Below, piece after piece: positions 22,887-34,075 of a stretch of 38,428 nucleotides of DNA. The stretch spans positions 11,135 through 49,562 of the forward strand of contig NW_004457323.1 of NCBI RefSeq assembly GCF_000313135.1, in the 5' to 3' direction. Source of the stretch: Acanthamoeba castellanii str. Neff. Lineage: Eukaryota > Discosea > Longamoebia > Acanthamoebidae. Below the pieces are notes generated by a model. That model was not told where the DNA came from, made no database searches, and worked only from the letters and a program-made list of their open reading frames with translations. Position 1 is the stretch's first letter. Every line of letters starts with the position of its first letter. A program made the position numbers and the translations under genes.

Positions 22887-24700
22887 TCTCATATGTTTGC
22901 CCTTTCCATGTGCCACCACGCCTTCCATGCACGTGACTTGTGGCGTGGGCGATGGCTTGGTCTGCGCAGGCGAGAACACGCTCCTTTCCTTCGTGCGGGC
23001 GGGCCAGCTGGGGCGAGGTGCTGTCGAATTCGATGTGCAGCTTTCCAAGGACGGCGTGCCGGTGGTGTGTGCCTCCTTTCTTCTTCTGTGGCGGCGACGG
23101 CGTGATGAGGCTCTTCGTCCAAGTGTGAATCGTGTCTCACGTGCTCGCTCGGCCAGATCTTTCACGACTTTCTCGTTCCGGTCGATGAGAGGGGCCACTA
23201 CAAGGTGCCCGTGTACTCTCTCACACTCCAGAAGTTCAAGGAGCTGGCCAAGTGCAGGTTGCTTCCCCTCTCTCCACCGACGAGCAGCAGCAGCAGCAGT
23301 AGCATGAATGTCAAGAGGAGGAACTTAAGCTCTACGTGGTGCACCCTTGTGCTCTCTGCGCTTGTGCCGCGTCCAGCCACTCCTGGAGCAAAGATGCTTC
23401 GGGCGCCGTGCCCTACCCGGCTCGTAAGGGCGGACAGCACAGCAGCAGCAAGGCCAAACAGGTGGAGCCCAGCGAGGAACCGACTCTCTTCCCCTCGGCA
23501 GCAGAAAAGCACAAACTCATGCGGAAGAGGAACAGCCTCGGCCACGTCTACCATGAGGGAGACGAAAACAGGCCCCACACCCCTCTCCAGGGTACGTACG
23601 CCAATATTCTTATTTTGTTTTCTTCTTCTTCTTCTTCTCATTTTCTTATTCTATACAACGAGACACATACCCCCCAACCTACCCTCGAGAGGATCCGGCA
23701 AAGCTAACTCCCTCTCTGATGGTCCGATGTCTTTGTTGGGTATTACCATTACTATTATTATTATTATTATTATTTCTCTTTGGGTGCGCTGTTGGCAGAT
23801 TCATTCGCCACGTTGGAAGAGGTGTTCGACATCGTGCCGCTTTCCACGGGCTTCAACATCGAAATCAAGTACCCCACCATCGAGCAACTCGCCAAGGGGA
23901 AAGTCGCCCTCTACCCCGAACGCAACCAGATCGTCGATGCTGTCCTCAAGGTGCCCCTCTCCCTCTCCCTCCCTGACAGCCTTCCGCACACCCTCACGCA
24001 CATACACACCAGGTGGTGTTCGACCATGCCAAGCGCGATCGCTCGATTATCTACTTCAGCTCCTTTGATGCTGACGTGTGCACCATGCTCAGTCTCAAGC
24101 GTACAAGCCTGCTCTCTGCCGAACATTGCTGTCTCACGGTCATCCACCGCTCAACTGTGTCTCGTGGGTGTGGGTGGGTGTGGGTGGGTGTGCGCGCGTG
24201 CGTGTGCGTGTGCGTGTGTGTGTGTGTCGTGTATGTAGAGCCACGCTATCCAGTGTTCTTCTTGACGCAGGGAGGATCCAAGCTGTGCCTTGATCATCGG
24301 CGAAACTCCGTGCCGCAAGCCATCCGGTTTGCCAAGTCGGGTAGGTTCTCGGTGTGCTGCCCTTCCCCCTCTCCCGCCGCTGACAAGACCCTCCTCTCCG
24401 CTTGCCAGTCAACCTGCTGGGACTGGTGGTGGAGGTACAGCCACTGTTGAACGCTCCCGAACTCATTAAACTGGTCAAGTCTTCGGGCCTTCTTTTGGCC
24501 ACATACGGCAGCCCCAAGTACGCGTCCCCCTTCTTTTCTTGCCAAGCAAAGCTTGCGACCCGGGCCAACGCAATCCGACAACGCACAACGCGACGTGCAG
24601 CAACGAGCAGGAGTACGTGCGGCTGCAGGAAGAAATGGGAGTCGATGCAGTCATCTCGGACCACCTCATTGTGCCGCGACACAAGGACGCCAGCGAGTGA
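21173..24700 (+). CDS. GPCPD1: GPCPD1-like glycerophosphocholine phosphodiesterase: CBM20 plus GDPD domain
   Basis: About fourteen exons from ATG 21173 to TGA 24698-24700 (21173-21646, 21744-21860, 21961-22088, 22225-22307, 22433-22528, 22687-22770, 22970-23064, 23157-23257, ~23316-23591, 23799-23950, 24013-24100, 24239-24340, 24409-24517, 24601-24700), roughly 665 residues, close to the 672 of human GPCPD1. The N-terminal CBM20-type starch-binding fold shows VVCVVGSSEVLGAWN, WWGRARL and YKYFIR. The GDPD barrel shows GHRGCGAN, ENTLLSF, VEFDVQLSKDGVPV then IFHDF, GFNIEIKYP, IYFSSFDADVC, YPVFFLTQG and a final MGVDAVISDHL. The HRG, E-D, HD and EIK residues of the metal-dependent active site are present. 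The family cleaves glycerophosphocholine to glycerol-3-phosphate and choline. The join between 23257 and the ~23316 exon does not fit any GT-AG pair in phase; a frame-breaking error or an unusual intron is possible. Confidence 0.85.
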
Positions 24701-24888
24701 GAGGTGTGGCTCGCGTGGCCGGCAGCGGTTCCGCCACTTTTCTTGCCCCCGAGGGCAATTACCGGGGGGGGGGCAATACAGGAGGCCGACGCCTTTCTTT
24801 TTCTTTTTGCCTTCTCTTTTGTTGTTGTTGTTCTCTCGTCGGCACCTCTCCGCGCAGCTCGGCAATTTGAATCCAGATCTCTCCCAAG

Positions 24889-26794
24889 ATGCAAAGCAAG
24901 GATCACTCCATTCCCAAGATCGGGTCCATGGCGGAGGACAAGGTGGCGGCCGAAGTGGCCGAGTACGTGCGCTTCCACAACGACGACAAGGAGGACCGCA
25001 CGGCCGAGCGCAAGGGCAAGTACGCGGCCATGGTCAACGCCTACTACAACCTGGCCACCGACTTTTATGAGTGGGGCTGGGGTCAGTCCTTCCACTTTGC
25101 CGTGCAGGCCTACACCGAGTCCTTCCAGACCTCCATCGTGCGCCACGAGCACTACCTCGCCCTCCGCCTCCGTACCTACCCACTCTCCCTCGCAGCTTTT
25201 TCTTCTTCTTCTTCTCCTTCGTTCTACTTCTTAATTCGAATTGGGCTGCCAATTGACGGCGGACGTGTCGTGCTTCGCGGCATTACTATTGGAATTGGGC
25301 CTCTCCACACTGGATGCAGAGTTGGAGAAGGGATGGCGGGTGCTTGACGTGGGTTGCGGAGTGGGTGGCCCTGCCCGCAACATCGCCCACTTCGCCAAGT
25401 GCAACGTGACGGGCCTCAACAACAACCAATACCAGGTGCTCCCCCCACCCACGCGATCACCACCATGGCGCCTGCGCCTGAGTGAGTGAGTGAGTGGTCA
25501 CTGGCGCCCACCGCAAAACTCAGCGCGAGCGTATGGCGGGTGGCGGCGGCGGGTCTACGGTTGTGTGAGCAGGTGGACCGCGCCACGGCGCTCTCGACAA
25601 GGCAGGGCCTGAGGGACTCCACCAACTTCGTCAAGGGCGACTTCATGAAGCAGCCCTTCGAGGACAACACCTTCGATGCGGTCTACCAGATCGAGGCGAC
25701 GGCTCATGCCCCCGACAAGGTGGGCTGCTACAAAGGTAGGCGGGCGTCCTCATGATGCGAACTTGGCAGCACGTGGCACACGACACACGGACGTGCCTGC
25801 AACCCCCCCCCCACTCCCCTCTGAGCATTCATCCTGCGGCAGAAATCTTCCGCGTGCTGAAGCCGGGCCAGCTGTTCGGCGGATACGAGTGGTGCCTCAC
25901 CGACAAGTACGACCCCTCCAATCCTCAGCACCGTCAGATCAAAAAGGTACGTTTACACGTCATGCCACTCCATTCCGTCCACCGTCTTCTTTGCTTCCTC
26001 CATTGCCATTGCTATTGACATGGCACACTGCCATCCTCCGCCCACCACCCACCCACCACCAGGGAATTGAGGAGGGAGATGGCCTTCCCGATATCGCCAC
26101 CTGCAACGAGGTGGTGGAGGCGCTTAAGGAGGCCGGCTTCGAAATCGTTGAGGCTTTCGACGCGTACCGTCCTCGCTGCCCTTGAGCTCTCTCTGTGTCG
26201 TGCCACGTGCCACGTGCCACGTGCGTGTGTCGTGTGTGTCGTGTGTCGTGTGTTCAATAAGTTGACCGCAAACGGGCCTCTGTGCATCATCGTCGTCACG
26301 CAGAGCACACTTGCACCGCCCCGATTTCGATTACCCGTGGTTCTACTACCTCACCCCGGGCTACAATCGTCCCTCTCGCTTCCAGGTACTATTATTATTA
26401 TTATGCGCCAACGTCACGGCATTCACATTCGCGAAGGAGACCCCCACCCCGCTGCCATAACACGTATTCTATTTCTCTCTCACACACACACCTTCCCCAT
26501 TTGGCGCCAGTTCACGCCCGCGGGCAAGTACCTTACCAAGAAGGTCCTTGGTCTCGCAGAGAAGCTGCACATCGTGCCCGCCGGCACCAACGGCGTTTCG
26601 GGTTTCCTGATGACCGGTACATGGCTCGCCCGTCTTTCTTTTGCGCCCGAGTTTTGGTTGGGGTTGGAAAGCTCACCCCAAACGACTCTGCTCGGGAAAT
26701 GCCTGCAGCCGCGGAGGCCCTGTCGGCAGGAGGAGAGCAGGACCTGTTCACTCCTATGTTCTTCCACCTTGCGCGCAAGCCCTTGGACAACTGA
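24889..26794 (+). CDS. ERG6: Sterol 24-C-methyltransferase (ERG6/SMT1)
   Basis: Eight exons (about 24889-25171, 25320-25435, 25573-25735, 25843-25946, 26063-26168, 26306-26385, 26511-26616, 26709-26794) encode about 347 residues. The N-terminus has [19 protein letters not shown] and RHEHYLAL, the sterol-binding region of SMTs. SAM-binding motif I is [16 protein letters not shown]. Then follow [48 protein letters not shown] and a C-terminus [14 protein letters not shown]. The enzyme transfers a methyl group from S-adenosylmethionine to C24 of a sterol side chain at the ER, as in ergosterol-type sterol synthesis; animals lack it. The junction at 26168/26306 is the least certain. It is followed 197 bp later by the convergent LZIC gene. 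Confidence 0.93.
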
Positions 26795-26991
26795 CGACAG
26801 CCTCACCAACCTGCCCACTGTTTTGTCCCCACGTCTTCGTCGCTGGGCCTTGCTTGTCAGACAACAGATTCCTCTTTTCGTCGGTCCGTGCGGCCCCTCA
26901 CGGACTAGTGCTTTCTATGCTAATTATTGTCTTGATGCCCAGCAAGTATCACAACCGCACAGCACTGGCCTCGGAGTGTGGCGAGGGTACG

Positions 26992-28031
<1,040 letters not shown>

Positions 28032-28183
28032 CCTGTCCTGATCTCTCTCTGCTGATGATGCCGCAATAAAAATGTCTTATTGATTTCAATAATATAAACA
28101 TGAGAAATGCAGCGGGAAAAGTTGCTACCCCACACCAAAGCCGGCACAAACAGGCAGGCAAGACCAGATCAAAATAACTCTCG
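28032..28183. promoter_or_regulatory. Divergent promoter region of LZIC and SCP2 genes, TATAAA at 28093-28098
   Basis: The two start codons are 152 bp apart. AT-rich sequence at 28060-28100 contains TATAAA about 90 bp before the SCP2 ATG. No other element is claimed. Confidence 0.45.
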
Positions 28184-29344
28184 ATGGCGAGTAGCGTGGA
28201 CCAAGTGTTTGAATTAATCACCAAGAACGTAGCAGCCGATCCGGGCCTTGTCAAAAGGGTGGGCGGTGTGTACCACTTTGACATCGATGGCAAGGTGTGG
28301 ACCGTAGACCTGAAGAATGGCAACGGCAGCGTCAAGTCGGGCAAGGACGGCAAGGCTGATTGCACCATTACCATCAAGGGCGACGACTTCCTCAGCCTGG
28401 CTTCTGGTATGTACATTAAGGATATCTCTCGACCGTTCCTCTGGCGTTATGCATACGGCTCAATTTGTTGGTGTGTTGTGCGCAGGCAAGCTCAATGGCC
28501 AAACCGCGTTCATGCAGGGCAAGCTTAAGCTTGGCGGCAGCATCCTTTTACCCCCCCCCCTACACAACTCAGAACCCATCCTCTTTGGCACAGGCGTTTC
28601 TTCTTTCGTTGCTTCCTTAACGTGGGGAGACATGGGCTTGGCCATGAAACTTGGGCAACTCTTCGAAAACAAGAGTGGCGCTGCGCCTCAGCAGCAAGCC
28701 AGCAGCGGTGCCATCGAGGTCGCGTTCAACGAGATTCAGAAGAACATCTCTGCCGGTACCCGCCCTTCCGCCTATTATTCCCTTCTGTCTTGTTGACTTC
28801 ATGACATCGCCATGTTGTCAGATCTGAGCCTTGTGAACAAGATCAATGGTGTCTATCAGTTTGACATCACCCTTGCGTCAGGCGACGTTCAAAAGTGGGC
28901 TGTTGACCTCAAGACTGGCACGTGTACCTCGCGTGATGCGTCTTGGGCAAAAAAGAGCTCATCGTTTTTTTTTCAACTTAGCTCCTGGCAGCGTGTCCAA
29001 GGGTGCGCCGCCCAAGGCTGATTGTACCCTCGCCCTCAAGGAGGAAGACTTTGTGTACGCTAACTCTCCTACACACACACACACACACTGCTGCGCCGGC
29101 CACTAACCACCACCTCCTGATTCTCCTCCAAAAGGAACATGCTCACTGGCAAAGCGGATGGCCAGAGCCTCTTCATGCAGGGCAAGCTCAAGATGACTGG
29201 CAGTACCTCTCCACAAACCTCGCCTCCTCTTGTTCTGTTCTGCGTCCCTTGCTGACATTGTTGCTCCTTACTGCAGACATGGGACTTGCCATGAAGCTTG
29301 GTCAAGTGGTGGCCAACAAGCAGCCTAAGCAAGCCAAGCTCTAA
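28184..29344 (+). CDS. Tandem SCP2-domain sterol carrier protein with C-terminal PTS1
   Basis: Seven exons (28184-28406, 28486-28539, 28630-28755, 28822-28921, 28992-29054, 29135-29202, 29277-29344) encode 233 residues. Two SCP2 domains are arranged head to tail. The first runs from FELITKNV through GVYHFDIDGKVWTVDLK, ADCTITIKGDDF, GQTAFMQGKLKL and MGLAMKLGQLF; the second from VAFNEIQKNI through GVYQFDITLASG, ADCTLALKEEDF, GQSLFMQGKLKM and MGLAMKLGQVV. The C-terminus is AKL, a type 1 peroxisomal signal also found at the end of animal SCP2. SCP2 domains form a hydrophobic tunnel that carries sterols, fatty acids or acyl-CoA. An intron sits at the same codon before MGLAMKLG in both halves, showing duplication of exons; it has a GC donor in the first and GT in the second. 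Confidence 0.93.
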
Positions 29345-29416
29345 ATCCCCAACGCCTTGCCTCCAAGCTCGTCATGGATGAGAGCTGAACGGAGAGAGCG
29401 CCTTCAAGACGTGCAT

Positions 29417-29422
29417 AATAAA
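29417..29422 (+). terminator. AATAAA polyadenylation signal of the SCP2 gene
   Basis: A canonical AATAAA lies 73 bp past the SCP2 stop codon. It is the last element of the gene-dense part of the window. Confidence 0.5.
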
Positions 29423-29525
29423 GGTTACCATGACTTTGTTAGGGCTTGCTCGCGAAGGCGGCGGAGTTTAGACTTGGAATTTCAAGTCACCGCCACACGA
29501 GAAAAATGATTACGAGCTGCTCTGT

Positions 29526-29936
29526 GAGCTCATGCGCTCGCAAAATAGTCAAAATGCGCCTCAGAGAACGGGCTTCAAGATGTGATGGGATTCAGCCCTC
29601 TAGGATGCCTCATTGGGCCGTAGTACGAGCTCTGCGTTTTTAAAGTCATTTTTTTTGCGGCCATCACCACACAAGCAAGATCGCCCTTTTTCTCGCTTGC
29701 TCTGTTAGCTCGTGGCATCGCGTTTCGTTCAGAATGCGCTCCAGAGGACGGGCTTCAAGATGTCATAGGACTCGGCCCTGTAGGATGCTTCATTGGGCTG
29801 CTAAGACGCAACCAACAGCACTCGATTTCTCGCTTGCTCTGTAAGCTCCTGACCTCGCGTTTCGTTCAAAATGCGTCCCAGAGAATGGGCTACCAGATGC
29901 GATAGGACTCATCCCTCTAGGATGCTCTCATGGGGG
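29526..29936 (+). repeat. Three degenerate direct copies of a ~95-170 bp unit
   Basis: Three copies share blocks such as AGAGAACGGGCTTCAAGATG, CGGCCCTGTAGGATGC and the TCGCTTGCTCTGTTAGCTC leader: about 29526-29618, 29702-29798 and 29840-29936. A fourth copy is inverted at 31444-31540. No ORF of note; function unknown. Confidence 0.75.
29623..29788 (+). repeat. Left arm of 166-bp inverted repeat
   Basis: From GTACGAGCTCTGCG to CTGTAGGATGC this segment is the reverse complement of 31444-31609 with 5 mismatches by my hand alignment. It includes the T-run and TGCGGCCATCACCACACAAG. The arms enclose 1655 bp. Confidence 0.9.
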
Positions 29937-30053
29937 GGGGCTCTGTAAGCTCTCTTATTTTTGGCCCCAAAAAAATCAAGACATATGAAGAACTACTCCT
30001 CAGTCCCGTAGAGACTCTCCAGCTGCGAAAGGCGGAGGGCCGATCACTGACAA

Positions 30054-30163
30054 CGCATCGTAGGGCTCTGAGTCGTGCGGCATCTTGTAGCCCGTGGTCT
30101 AGACCACGGTCTAACTTGGTCTGAAAAATTATTGGCAAGCTGCCAGCTACCAAGGCAAGCGAG
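30054..30163 (+). repeat. Dispersed ~95-bp repeat, copy 1, with 18-bp palindrome
   Basis: Shares TGCGGCATCTTGTAGCCC, a GGTCTAA(C/T)TTGGTCTG block and CCAGCTACCAAGGCAAGCGA with copies at 31109-31205 and 31264-31352. Only this copy has the perfect 18-bp palindrome CCGTGGTCTAGACCACGG at 30092-30109, as if the half-site seen in the others had been doubled. Confidence 0.8.
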
Positions 30164-30725
30164 CATACAGCCGCGCTTCGCTTGGAAATGAGCATTATCC
30201 GCGGATGTGGCCGACAGATGACAACCTCGCGCTGATGCCGCGACTACCCGCGGAGACTCAAGTGACAGGACCAACGTGTGGCACCAGGCCAGAGACGAGC
30301 AAGAGATCATCACTGCGGTTAATCTGATGGAAGTCGCGGACGGCGACTCATCTACATTGGCTGGGGATGCAACGACAACGCGTAAAATTAGTGGAACTTC
30401 ACCGGCGGCATCCGCGGACAAGACTCAACTCCAAAAACTTCGTGGAGAGCTTGAATAAACCTAGCTGTACAGTCCTCACTCTGCTCACCCATGAAGGCCC
30501 AGTGCCTGCACTGCGATAGGCACCTTTGCCGTCTGTGTAGCTTTCAAAACAAGTGAGTTGTCCTGAATCTATAATTGGCTTCCCGGGCTCGTGAGCAACT
30601 TCTGACAAAATAAAATAGAGGAGAACTTGAATAAACCTAGCAGAACGACAAGCTGTTGTTGTTTGAGTGGCTACGAGTAGAAAACTAGTTCTACGAAGTA
30701 AACTAGTGCTTCGAGTTAACCTAGG

Positions 30726-31097
30726 GGGATGTAACGAAAACGCGTAACACTCGTTAAACGCGTTTAACTCGTTTAACTAGTAAAACACTGATTAAACTCG
30801 TTTAACGACCTGCCCACTCGTTGAACGTGTGGGCCACTCATGAAACGAGTGGAGAATGTGTGAAACGAGTAGCAAACGCGTGAAACGAGTAGAGCGTGTG
30901 AAACGAGTAAAAACCGCGTGGAACGAGTAAAACATGCGTAAATAACTAGTAAAACGAGTAAATAACGAGTTAAAGGAGTAAAAAAACGCGTAAAAAACGA
31001 GTAAAATGACCACAAACCACCGGTGGCAACACTGATTAAACGCGTTAAACTAGCTAAACGCGTTTAACGAGTGTTATGAGTTTTCGTTGCATTTCCC
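30726..31097. mobile_element. Unclassified short inverted-repeat element with AACGAGT-type core
   Basis: The ends (30726-~30778 and ~31043-31097) are inverted copies, both reading inward GGG..ATG(T/C)AACGAAAAC, ..TAACACTCGTTAAACGCGTTTA. The core is a loose tandem of 7-9 bp units built on AACGAGT and AACGCGT (30840-31005). A partial match to the end sequence, GGGGATGCAACGACAACGCG, is present alone at 30363. No transposase ORF is present, so a MITE or foldback element is the best guess. No clear target duplication was found. Confidence 0.6.
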
Positions 31098-31108
31098 AAG
31101 GCGGACAG

Positions 31109-31205
31109 CGCACCATAGCGCCCTGAATCGTGCGGCATCTTGTAGCCCATGGTCTAATTGGTCTGGACAATGATTAGCGGGCTGCCAGCTACCAAGGCAA
31201 GCGAG
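31109..31205 (+). repeat. Dispersed ~95-bp repeat, copy 2
   Basis: Begins CGCACCATAGCGCCCTGAA and ends CTACCAAGGCAAGCGAG. It lies directly beside the short inverted-repeat element. Confidence 0.8.
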
Positions 31206-31263
31206 AAAACCGATGCGCTTTGTTCGGTCGAGTGGTTCAAGGCTTCAGGGTGTGAGGAACAGC

Positions 31264-31352
31264 GCACCGTAGCGCCCTGAATCGTGCGGCATCTTGTAGC
31301 CCATGGTCTAATTAGTCTGGAAAATTATTGGCAGGCCGCGTACTGTCAAGGC
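31264..31352 (+). repeat. Dispersed ~95-bp repeat, copy 3
   Basis: Begins CGCACCGTAGCGCCCTGAA and is nearly identical to copy 2 up to about 31330, then diverges (GCAGGCCGCGTACTGTCAAG). Confidence 0.8.
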
Positions 31353-31443
31353 AACTATAGTGCGCTCGCTTGTGTGCTGTCGAAAAAACTGCATGGCCAG
31401 TTTCCAAGTCAAAATTCCGGCGAGGCGCCTGGCGGCCAATGCG

Positions 31444-31609
31444 GCATCCTACAGGGCCGAGTCCTATCACATCTTGAAGCCCGTCCTCTGGAGCGCATTT
31501 TGAACGAAACGCAAGGCCACGAGCTAGCAGAGCAAGCGAGAAAAAGGGCGATCTTGCTTGTGTGGTGATGGCCGCAAAAAAAATGACTTTAAAAACGCAG
31601 AGCTCGTAC
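31444..31609 (-). repeat. Right arm of 166-bp inverted repeat
   Basis: Reverse complement of 29623-29788, same length, about 97% identical. Its outer edge at ~31610 coincides closely with the change from CpG-rich to CpG-poor DNA. Confidence 0.9.
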
Positions 31610-31671
31610 GGTTACAAAGCAAGTGAGGAAAGGAGAAATCTTGCTTGTCTGGCTTACGGCTCTGTTTCATG

Positions 31672-32247
31672 GTACCACAATAGTCCCAACAATGCCGAAA
31701 ATGGTCCCTAATAGTCCCCTAATAGTCCCCACATGATCCCCTTAATGATGGCAAAAATGGTCCCAAAATGGTTCCAAAATAGTCCCATTACAGTGGCAAA
31801 ATGATCCCAAAACAGTCCCAAAACAGTCCCAAAACAATCCCAACATGATCCCAAAATGGTCCCAAAACAGTCTCAAAACAGTCCCAAAATGATCCCAAAA
31901 TGATCCCAAAATGATCCCAATATGGTCCCAAAATGGTCCCAACATAGTCCCAAAATGATCCCAAAACAGTCCTGAAATGGTCCCAAAAAGGTCCCAAAAC
32001 AGTCCCAAAATGATCCCAAAATGATCCCAAAATGATCCCAATATGGTCCCAAAATGGTCCCAACATAGTCCCAAAATGATCCCAAAACAGTCCTGAAATG
32101 GTCCCAAAAAAGGTCCCAAAACAATCCCAAAATGATCCCAAAATGATCCCAAAATGATCCCAATATGGTCCCAAAATGGTCCCAACATAGTCCCAAAATG
32201 ATCCCAAAACAGTCCTGAAATGGTCCCAAAAAGGTCCCAAAACAGTC
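31672..32247. repeat. 11-bp minisatellite with 121-bp higher-order period
   Basis: The unit is (A)TGATCCCAAA / TGGTCCCAAAA / CAGTCCCAAAA, 11 bp. A variant marker CAGTCCTGAAATGG recurs at about 31967, 32088 and 32210, i.e. every 121-122 bp, or eleven units. All three minus frames stay open and give the same WDHFGTILGSF-like repeat because 11 is not a multiple of 3, so the open frames are not evidence of a gene. Confidence 0.9.
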
Positions 32248-32249
32248 CC

Positions 32250-33922
32250 TTGCCAAACCACAGAACCAATGTGCTGGAAATGGCAGCTCTTCTCAACCTC
32301 CTTGCCAATGAGAATAGCCCCTGGCAGCTTCTGCATCTCATCTCAGGGAGCATAGCTTGGGATTTGCATGAGTGACCTGGAGATGTTTGATGCACTTGTG
32401 GAGGTCCTTCTGGTCAGATTTGGTCTTGTTGTGTGTTGTTGCTGGTTTGAAAGGTCAGGGATTTCCTCTTCCCTTTAGCCTTCGCTTTATGTTTCTCCTT
32501 TTCTAAAGCTTTCTCCTCTGTCTCCTTTCAAAGCCTCTCTTGCAACTCTGGGATAACATCAATGTCAATGTCTGGATTGCTGAGGATCAGAAGAAGTTCC
32601 TCCTTGTCACAGGTGATGTGATGATCCTAAGATGAGGAAAGCAAGCAATTAGATTAGCATATAATGACTGCAACTCATTGTTTCCATGTATGTGATAAAA
32701 ATGATGGAGCATTAATTTGACGACAAATTTATTGTGTACATATATGCCTTAAAAGAACTATTGGCATACAAATTCTCAAGGTTGATGTTGCGGAACTTCT
32801 TCATGATGCCTGTGTAGTTGTGCAGATTTTCTTGTAGTTTCCTCTGTTCTGCCTTGTTGAGCTTCTCATGAATTGGTGTTTGAAAATGTGTAATTTTTTG
32901 TTGCATACACATACTTGAGGAAATGTACCATTGAGCTGATGAGCCAGTTGGTTTGCTTGCCTTGTGTAGTGGTCCAGAACTTGTTGGTGCACAGGGTGTT
33001 GCAGTGCTGGAAGTCCTCCCACTCATCCTTGTGAAGGCAGCCTTGTTGTGCATGTGGTTCTGGCCCCATGTGGACATGAATGTCATCTTCTGAGACCTTG
33101 TTCTGGATATGGAGAAATGGTATGAGTTGGAGCAGGGAATAAAAACGTACCTTAGATAGCAAAATGTACATTGGTCATACAACACCACTTGAAATAACAC
33201 CTTGCAGTCTGAATGTGATGATTGTTGATGATGCAGTATTCAGGCATGCCATCTTTGAGGACAATGTCAAATGCAATCATTGATTGCCATCAATGATGCA
33301 GTACTCAGGCATCCCATCTTTGAGGATGCACTGAGAGGGAGGCAGCTCTTGAACAAGCAGATGCTCCATTGTCAGAACGCCAGTTTTGTCTGGTTCTTCT
33401 CCACCTCTGCCACACTTGTGAAGTAATTCTGAAGTGGAAGACACAAGAATCCATGAAATCACATTACTTTCATTAAACCAACTGCACTATTGATGTACCA
33501 TGCACATGTTTTGAAGGTTGCTGAGGTTCTTCTTCTTGAGGTCACTCTCCTTCCACTTCTTCCACTCTGGTTGCTTGACCATCCACTTGGCAAGCTCAGA
33601 ATGCTGCTTGTGGACTGGGTAAGGTTGTTGCTCATGTTGTTGTGTGTAGGAAGGTAGGTATGTCAAGTACATTCACAGCTTGATGATGTTCATGTTGCCC
33701 TGGATGATGGTTTGTGCTCTGATCTGACCTCTCCTTAAAGCATTGTCAACTCTGTTGTTGCCCAGGACAACTGGGCAATGAGTGATTGATCATCAACACT
33801 CCACCTGGGTGCCTTGATTGGAGCCACCTCTTTAAGTTTCCAAATTGGCCCAAGGCAACACCAGCAGGAGACAGCAGAGTGACCAGGACCCTTGCAGAAG
33901 GTACAGATGTTCAGGGATGAAT
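32250..33922 (-). pseudogene. Decayed coding remnants of an older element, minus strand, with CCHC zinc knuckle
   Basis: This CpG-poor stretch has no intact gene. Minus-strand fragments look like former protein: a zinc knuckle C-x2-C-x4-H-x4-C at 33905-33864 (CTFCKGPGHSAVSC), a lysine-rich stretch ELAKWMVKQPEWKKWKESD near 33600-33530, LTMEHLLVQELPPSQCILKD near 33375-33310, and HKDEWEDFQHCNTLCTNKFW near 33045-32965. Stops and frameshifts separate them. A 34-bp segment is repeated at 33229-33262 and 33293-33326. The knuckle suggests a gag- or transposase-linked nucleic-acid binder; the family is not recognised. Confidence 0.45.
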
Positions 33923-33927
33923 GTCTC

Positions 33928-34075
33928 TGTCAGAGTTTTCTACTTCTACAAAACTCCTGAGTATCAAACCAACACCTGTGATAATCTTTTGTAGCATTGT
34001 TTCTTTTCTTTTTCTTATTCTTCTATCAATACAACGCACCTCCTCGTCTCTTGTCACAGCTATCCCTACTCATCA
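33928..34075 (+). repeat. 5' LTR of copia element
   Basis: 148 bp, TG...CA ends (TGTCAGAG to CTACTCATCA). Ten differences from the 3' LTR by hand alignment. The CATTGTTTCTTTTC and CTATCAATACAA blocks are shared. Confidence 0.95.

Noticed and set aside
30773..31015. 80-codon minus-strand frame of YSFFTRFF-like repeats
   Set aside because: Arises from the AACGAGT-type tandem core of the inverted-repeat element, not from a protein gene.
29345..31640. Possible tRNA, 5S rRNA or CRISPR array among the repeats
   Set aside because: No cloverleaf with A/B boxes and no evenly spaced identical repeats with unique spacers were seen; the repeats are degenerate and of mixed orientation.
31742..32395. 217-codon minus-strand open frame of WDHFGTILG-like repeats
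   Set aside because: It is produced by an 11-bp minisatellite and the same peptide appears in all three frames; no start context or flanking gene.
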